This document shows positions 24,225-27,936 of a stretch of 27,936 bases of DNA, piece by piece. The notes below the pieces were generated by a model. That model was not told the origin of the DNA. It searched no databases and saw only the letters and a list, made by a program, of their open reading frames with translations. Location: NCBI GenBank assembly GCA_964647745.1, contig CAZYJG010000011.1:1-27936 (forward strand), read 5' to 3'. The translations under genes and the position numbers were made by a program. This stretch comes from Thiopontia sp964647745. Lineage in GTDB: Bacteria > Pseudomonadota > Gammaproteobacteria > GCF-002020875. The stretch's first letter is position 1; every line of letters starts with the position of its first letter.

Positions 24225-24578
24225 TCAGTGACTTGACGGTGGAGTGGGCCCTTCTCTCACCACACGGGTTCGTACCCCCTGCTCCTGCAACCGTTCTGCC
24301 ATGGCCTCGGCATGCTGTTGACCCACGACAGTAGCCGACACCAGACGATATCCTGTTCGCATCCTGCCACCATCCCTGAAGTTCAGCTCCACCAGATGGC
24401 TATCCACCCCTGCAGCTGTCAGCTGCTGCTGTTGCTCAACTGCCTCTTCACGCAGCAGATAGGAGCCATAGAGCAGCTGGTACCTTCCGACCGGATCGCC
24501 CCCCTCAAATCCAGGCTTGAGGAGGATAACCAGTACAATCAATAGAACCACTGCCGTGATTTGGGCCACTCTCTGCAT
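24225..24578 (-). CDS. Membrane-anchored SPOR-like domain protein
   Basis: A 117-aa protein with one N-terminal span (VAQITAVVLLIVLVILL) and a periplasmic domain. The domain has the alternating pattern of SPOR modules: GRYQLLYGSYLLREEAVEQQ, then TGYRLVSATVVGQQHAEAMA. The final strand is GVRTRVVREG. SPOR domains bind denuded septal peptidoglycan; the match here is by pattern and is weak. The ATG at 24578 is chosen because it leaves a short n-region before the span. An upstream ATG at 24626 is possible but has no ribosome site. It stands alone, convergent with the 76-aa gene and divergent from the dsrA unit. Confidence 0.65.
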   Translation of the reverse strand: MQRVAQITAVVLLIVLVILLKPGFEGGDPVGRYQLLYGSYLLREEAVEQQQQLTAAGVDSHLVELNFRDGGRMRTGYRLVSATVVGQQHAEAMAERLQEQGVRTRVVREGPTPPSSH

Positions 24579-24636
24579 CTTTTCAGGGTAACAGAGCGTT
24601 GAGACAAAAAAAGTCTCTTTTTCCATAAATTGATAT

Positions 24637-24665
24637 TTGACATTTTTTTATCGCTCCGCTATATT
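24637..24665 (+). promoter_or_regulatory. Near-consensus sigma-70 promoter upstream of the dsrA unit
   Basis: TTGACA (24637-24642) matches consensus, the spacer is 17 bp, and the -10 is TATATT (24660-24665, 5 of 6). Transcription should start near 24672, about 60 nt before the small ORF at 24733. It probably also serves dsrA, since no terminator is seen between them. Confidence 0.7.
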
Positions 24666-24732
24666 CCTGACTATATTGGTTGGTTATTAGATGACTGGCT
24701 TTTTAAATCAACAGGTTATGGAGAATAGTGCA

Positions 24733-24915
24733 ATGAGAAGAGCAATCAAGGTATGGGGCGCGATCATGAAGGATGGTTCAGAGATCACCGAAGAGAACGA
24801 GGGTGTTGTATCGGTCACCTGCCATCCTGACCGTTCAGTAACCACTACGGACGCAAACAACCAGGAGACCAGGTGGGAGGGAGAGTGGGTCTCCTACAAC
24901 CCACGCTACAACTAG
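24733..24915 (+). CDS. 60-aa unknown protein directly upstream of dsrA
   Basis: A small soluble protein, MRRAIKVWGAIMKDGSEITE at the N-terminus, with a single Cys (VVSVTCHPDRS) and an aromatic C-terminus (EGEWVSYNPRYN). The pattern suggests a compact beta fold; no family is recognised. The ATG at 24733 has GGAGA about 9 nt upstream. ATGs at 24691 and 24718 are in frame but less well supported. The gap to dsrA is 56 nt with no terminator, so the two are probably co-transcribed. Confidence 0.65.
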   Translation: MRRAIKVWGAIMKDGSEITEENEGVVSVTCHPDRSVTTTDANNQETRWEGEWVSYNPRYN

Positions 24916-24971
24916 TGCCCCTCTGAAAACCCTCCTGCAAACATCATTAGCAATCCACTGGAGCAGCAGAA

Positions 24972-26324
24972 ATGTCGAAAGAGAAAACCAAACTCAATGC
25001 GGTCAGCCCTGCGCTGGATATCCCCACCCCCAACCTGGATGAACTGGAGAGCGGTCCATGGCCCAGCTATGTCTCCGGTCTGAAACGGCTTGCTGCCAGC
25101 GATGCTGCCCAGGCCAGGATGATGCGTGGCGTGCTCGGCACCCTGGAGCACTCCTTCGTCAACCGTCGCGGATACTGGAAGGGCGGGACGGTCGGTGTGG
25201 TCGGGTATGGTGGTGGCGTCATCCCACGCTTCTCGGAGCTGAAGAATGAGAGCGGTGAGACCATGTTCCCTGATGCACTGGAGTTTCATACCATCCGCAT
25301 CCAGCCACCATGGGGCAACCACTACAACTCCGCACTGCTGAGAAAGATGTGTGATGTCTGGGAAGAGACCGGTACCGGACTCATCGCCATGCATGGGCAG
25401 TCTGGTGACATCATGTTCCAGGGGACCGATACCGATGGTGTCCAGGTGGCATTCAACAAGTTCAATGACAGCGAGACCTTCAAGGAGGTTGCTGATGACT
25501 TCTGTTTCGATATGGGTGGTGCCGGCCCCGCAGTCCGCACCTCGGTAGCCTGTGTAGGGGCGGCCCGTTGCGAGCAATCCTGCTATGACGAGGGGGATCT
25601 GCAACGTCGCACCATCAACAACTTCCTCGATGACATGCACCGCCCGGCCCTCCCCTACAAGATGAAGTGGAAGTTCTCCGGCTGCCCCAACGACTGCACC
25701 AATGCCATCCAGCGTGCCGACATGGCGGTGATTGGCACCTGGCGTGATGATATCAAGATCAACCAGGAGGGGTGGAAGGCGATGGTGGCAGACAAGGGGA
25801 TGAAATATGTCACCGAGAACATCACCAGCCGCTGCCCTGGCCAGTGCATGACCATCAATGATGACACCTCTCTGAAGATCGAGAACAGGGAGTGTGTACG
25901 CTGCATGCACTGCATCAATGTGGTTGCGCCTCTGGGTCAGAGATATGTTGGCAAGGGTGGTGACGCAATCCTCGCCCAGGGTGATGACAAGGGGGTTACC
26001 ATCCTGATGGGGGGCAAGCGCACCCTCAAGATTGGTGACACCTTTGGCACCGTCATTGTCCCCTTCATGAAGGTGGACAGTGAAGAGGAGAAGGAGCGCT
26101 TTATCGAGATCTGTGAGGATCATGTCGATTTCTTCGCTGAGAACGCACTGGAACATGAGCGCTCTGGCGAGATGATTGAGCGTATTGGTCTACCCGCCTA
26201 TCTTGAGGGGATGGGGCTTGAGGTTGAACCGGAGATGATCGACTCTCCCCGTCAATCCTCCTACGTCCGCATGGATGATTGGGATGATCAGGTTGCCGAC
26301 TGGGAGAGCCGCAAGAGCGCATGA
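24972..26324 (+). CDS. dsrA: Dissimilatory sulfite reductase alpha subunit, reverse (oxidative) type, without dsrB
   Basis: Siroheme [4Fe-4S] subunit of DsrAB, which in sulfur oxidisers turns stored or persulfidic sulfur into sulfite in the cytoplasm. The 450-aa product has ESGPWPSYVSGLKRL and the siroheme-cluster pattern C194-x5-C200 (ACVGAARC) with C238-x3-C242 (SGCPNDC). The ferredoxin domain has C288, C308, C311 and C314 (ENRECVRCMHCINV). The C-terminal ERIGLPAYLEGMG and PRQSSYVRMDDWD are typical of oxidative-type DsrA. It is longer than Allochromatium DsrA (about 417 aa, recalled), with added segments near residues 166-176 and 318-336. Odd: dsrB does not follow; a terminator and bcp do. 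GGAG lies 8 nt before the start. Confidence 0.93.
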   Translation: MSKEKTKLNAVSPALDIPTPNLDELESGPWPSYVSGLKRLAASDAAQARMMRGVLGTLEHSFVNRRGYWKGGTVGVVGYGGGVIPRFSELKNESGETMFPDALEFHTIRIQPPWGNHYNSALLRKMCDVWEETGTGLIAMHGQSGDIMFQGTDTDGVQVAFNKFNDSETFKEVADDFCFDMGGAGPAVRTSVACVGAARCEQSCYDEGDLQRRTINNFLDDMHRPALPYKMKWKFSGCPNDCTNAIQRADMAVIGTWRDDIKINQEGWKAMVADKGMKYVTENITSRCPGQCMTINDDTSLKIENRECVRCMHCINVVAPLGQRYVGKGGDAILAQGDDKGVTILMGGKRTLKIGDTFGTVIVPFMKVDSEEEKERFIEICEDHVDFFAENALEHERSGEMIERIGLPAYLEGMGLEVEPEMIDSPRQSSYVRMDDWDDQVADWESRKSA

Positions 26325-26419
26325 CACCCCTACTCTCCAGTAGGCGTGCCATCTGAAACGGCCCGGATGTAGCACAGTGTGTCGGCAGGTCAGGGCCCTC
26401 CTCTCTTGGCCTGCTGCTG

Positions 26420-26448
26420 CCCCCTGAGAATCTCAGGGGGTATTTTTT
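26420..26448 (+). terminator. Strong rho-independent terminator after dsrA
   Basis: CCCCCTGA (26420-26427) pairs with TCAGGGGG (26433-26440) around GAATC and is followed by TATTTTTT (26441-26448). It lies about 95 nt after the dsrA stop and separates dsrA from bcp, closing the dsrA transcript without dsrB. Confidence 0.92.
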
Positions 26449-26504
26449 CCCTCCACGCTTTATAGTAGCAATGAAAACAGCGTAAAGAACCAAAGGAGCG
26501 CGCA

Positions 26505-26981
26505 ATGCTGGAGATAGGAACAACCATCCCCGATTTTGCAAAACCGGATCAGAATGGAGAGGTTCGAACCTTTGCTGACCTGAAGGGGAAGCGGGGGCTA
26601 ATCCTCTACTTCTACCCCAAGGACAACACCCCGGGCTGCACCAATGAGGCCAGGGATTTTCGGGATGAGATTGAGGCGTTCAGAAAATTGGGGACCGAGG
26701 TGGTTGGTGTCTCCAAGGATACAGTCCGCACCCATACCAACTTCATCACCAAGCATGAACTCCCCTTCACCCTGCTGGCTGACAGTGACCCCGAGGCGGA
26801 GATGTGCGAGGCCTTTGGGGTCTGGCAGGAGAAGAAGAACTACGGCAGGGTCTACATGGGGATTGTTCGCACCACCTACCTGATCGGTGCCGATGGAACC
26901 GTTGTGAAGAGCTACCCCAAGGTACGTGTCAAGGGGCATGTAGAGCAGGTGTTGAGCGACACCCGCGAACTACTCTCCTGA
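26505..26981 (+). CDS. bcp: Thioredoxin-dependent peroxiredoxin, BCP/PrxQ type
   Basis: Reduces hydrogen and organic peroxides with electrons from thioredoxin. The 158-aa product has GTTIPDFAKPDQNGEV, LILYFYPKDNTPGCTNEARD with the peroxidatic C45, and VVGVSKDTVRTHTNFITKH. MCEAFGVWQEKKNYGRVYMG and RTTYLIGADGTV follow. The partner Cys five residues after the peroxidatic one in E. coli Bcp (C50) is Arg here. C101 matches E. coli C99. Recycling may therefore use C101 or be 1-Cys. The ATG follows AAAGGAG. It is separated from dsrA by a terminator and converges on the PsiE-like gene. Confidence 0.95.
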   Translation: MLEIGTTIPDFAKPDQNGEVRTFADLKGKRGLILYFYPKDNTPGCTNEARDFRDEIEAFRKLGTEVVGVSKDTVRTHTNFITKHELPFTLLADSDPEAEMCEAFGVWQEKKNYGRVYMGIVRTTYLIGADGTVVKSYPKVRVKGHVEQVLSDTRELLS

Positions 26982-27019
26982 GCAGAGCGGGTGGAGACCG
27001 CAGAGTAACCGGAGCCTAT

Positions 27020-27463
27020 CTAAAAGGCCTTCTCATGATCAGCCTTCTCGACTGCAACCGGCATCTGCTTTGAGGAGAATCGGCTGGCGCTGTAGCGCAA
27101 TACCAGTACAGCAATACTGAGGATCAGAATGGCGCCGGAGGTTCCGACAATATGCTCTACCGGCATGGTCTTGATATCGATTGCCAGGTAGCGCGTTACC
27201 GCCGTTATGGTGATAAAGAGGAGGAATACCACCGGTATCCGGTGGGTGCGAAAAAATACCCCGACCATCGCACCCATCTCCAGATAGATAAAGAGCAGCA
27301 GGATATCCCCCAGTGACGCATGCCCCTTTCCGATAATGGTCAGATACTCTGCAACTGCTGACCAGACAATGGTGGCGCCAACAACGAAGAGCCCGATCAG
27401 GTGAAAGAGCTCCACAACACTGTCACCCGTCTTGTTGACCCAGGAAAATTTCTGTTGATCCAT
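27020..27463 (-). CDS. PsiE-family inner-membrane protein
   Basis: A 147-aa protein with four hydrophobic spans. It has the family-like core ILLLFIYLEMGAMVGVFFRT, then RIPVVFLLFITITAVTRYLA and a fourth span, GTSGAILILSIAVLVLRYSA. E. coli PsiE (phosphate-starvation inducible) shares the layout and the FIYLE...R...IT...R...ID pattern from memory. The function is unknown. Whether phosphate controls it here is not shown, because I see no Pho box in the 127-bp upstream gap. The start at 27463 gives the hydrophilic N-terminus MDQQKFSWVNK. Confidence 0.82.
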   Translation of the reverse strand: MDQQKFSWVNKTGDSVVELFHLIGLFVVGATIVWSAVAEYLTIIGKGHASLGDILLLFIYLEMGAMVGVFFRTHRIPVVFLLFITITAVTRYLAIDIKTMPVEHIVGTSGAILILSIAVLVLRYSASRFSSKQMPVAVEKADHEKAF

Positions 27464-27590
27464 AGCTAATACTCGGAAGGGTTATGTTAATGGTTTCACC
27501 GTTTGCCGATTTATAGTACCATACGTTATTGCGTTTTATCATAATAATGCAAACCTGATCAACAACCTACTATTTCTCTTGGGAGGATTT

Positions 27591-27936
27591 ATGAATCTGA
27601 AGAAGACCCTGGTTGCAGCCTCTGCACTGCTGCTCCCCTTTACGCTACAGGCTGCAGACCTGGAAAATGGTGAGAAGCTGAGCCGCAGCTGCGCACTCTG
27701 TCATGGCAAATACATGCAGGGTGTCGCTGGTGACCTCTATCCACGTCTGGCCGGACTACCCTCAGGCTATATCGAGAACGAGCTGCACCGACTCCAGGCA
27801 GGTCGCCGTGAGGCCCACCTGCCGATGCTGATCACCAGCATGGTGGATATGATGAGCGACGATGATATGGCCGATATCAGCGCCTATCTGGAGCATATGC
27901 CGGTACCTGCCGCCCACCGTCGCCACATCCCCAGCT
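27591..27936 (+). CDS. Class I c-type cytochrome, periplasmic, C-terminus outside window
   Basis: Exported electron carrier. Seen: a signal peptide (MNLKKTLVAASALLLPFTLQA), one heme site CALCH at residues 34-38, YPRLAGLPSGYIENELHRLQ and a probable axial-Met region HLPMLITSMVDMMSD. The SDDDMADISAYL helix follows. This resembles cytochrome c4/c553-type domains, which often donate to cytochrome oxidases. The frame is still open at the window edge after 115 residues, so a second heme domain is possible. GGGAGG lies 5 nt before the ATG. It is divergent from the PsiE-like gene. Confidence 0.9.
   Translation, partial: MNLKKTLVAASALLLPFTLQAADLENGEKLSRSCALCHGKYMQGVAGDLYPRLAGLPSGYIENELHRLQAGRREAHLPMLITSMVDMMSDDDMADISAYLEHMPVPAAHRRHIPS

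Noticed and set aside
24601..24617. GAGAC-A7-GTCTC hairpin followed by T residues
   Set aside because: Only a 5-bp A/G stem, and no plus-strand gene ends upstream of it; it lies ahead of the SPOR-like gene, so a terminator role is not supported.
24912..26156. Long open frame (414 codons) on the minus strand opposite dsrA
   Set aside because: Antisense to dsrA; it mirrors dsrA codons, lacks a ribosome site and has no domain.

Overview
The window looks like chromosome of a GC-rich gammaproteobacterium with respiratory and sulfur-oxidising capacity. Core genes (rarA, lolA, ftsK, trxB, aat, infA, clpSA, rluE, mnmA) are of gammaproteobacterial type. A reverse-type dsrA, a peroxiredoxin, a PsiE-like membrane protein and a c-type cytochrome lie at the right end. 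I saw no tRNA, rRNA, CRISPR array, insertion sequence or phage gene. Coding density is high, and the longest gene-free gap is about 250 bp (23729-23978).

Layout. 1-4973 (minus): rarA (cut by the window edge), lolA, ftsK and ald. 5029-7009 (plus): trxB, aat, infA. 7021-9651 (minus): clpA and clpS. 9785-11897 (plus): rluE, mnmA and an exported DUF302 protein, with overlapping stops and starts. 11926-12709 (plus): a consensus promoter drives a 90-aa CTLC protein and an ArsR-family regulator that has the SqrR/BigR cysteine pair. 12727-14115 (minus): a Rieske protein and a TrpD2-like protein. 14181-16389 (plus): a 56-aa His/Cys-rich protein with its own terminator, a TauE/UreH_2-like membrane protein and two unknowns. 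16412-23728 (minus): a complete aa3/caa3-type cytochrome c oxidase operon, read in the order coxB, coxA, small ORF, ctaG, ctaE, DUF2909, surf1, Sco-like, ctaB, small membrane protein. 23979-27936: small unknowns, a SPOR-like protein, dsrA, bcp, psiE-like and the start of a cytochrome c.

Points that stand out. (1) dsrA sits alone: a 60-aa ORF under a near-consensus promoter precedes it, a strong intrinsic terminator follows it, and dsrB and the other dsr genes are absent. (2) The cytochrome oxidase appears to lack the canonical K-channel: the helix-VIII Thr and Lys are Val and Met, and the subunit II entrance Glu is Gln. The operon also lacks ctaA, and a perfect FNR-type site lies upstream of it. 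(3) The ArsR regulator has two Cys exactly 66 residues apart, as in the persulfide sensors SqrR and BigR, and a palindrome covers the -10 of its probable operon promoter. Together these suggest a bacterium that tunes respiration to oxygen and senses reactive sulfur. That overall link is inference.

Family assignments and residue comparisons were made from memory of reference proteins, without database searches.
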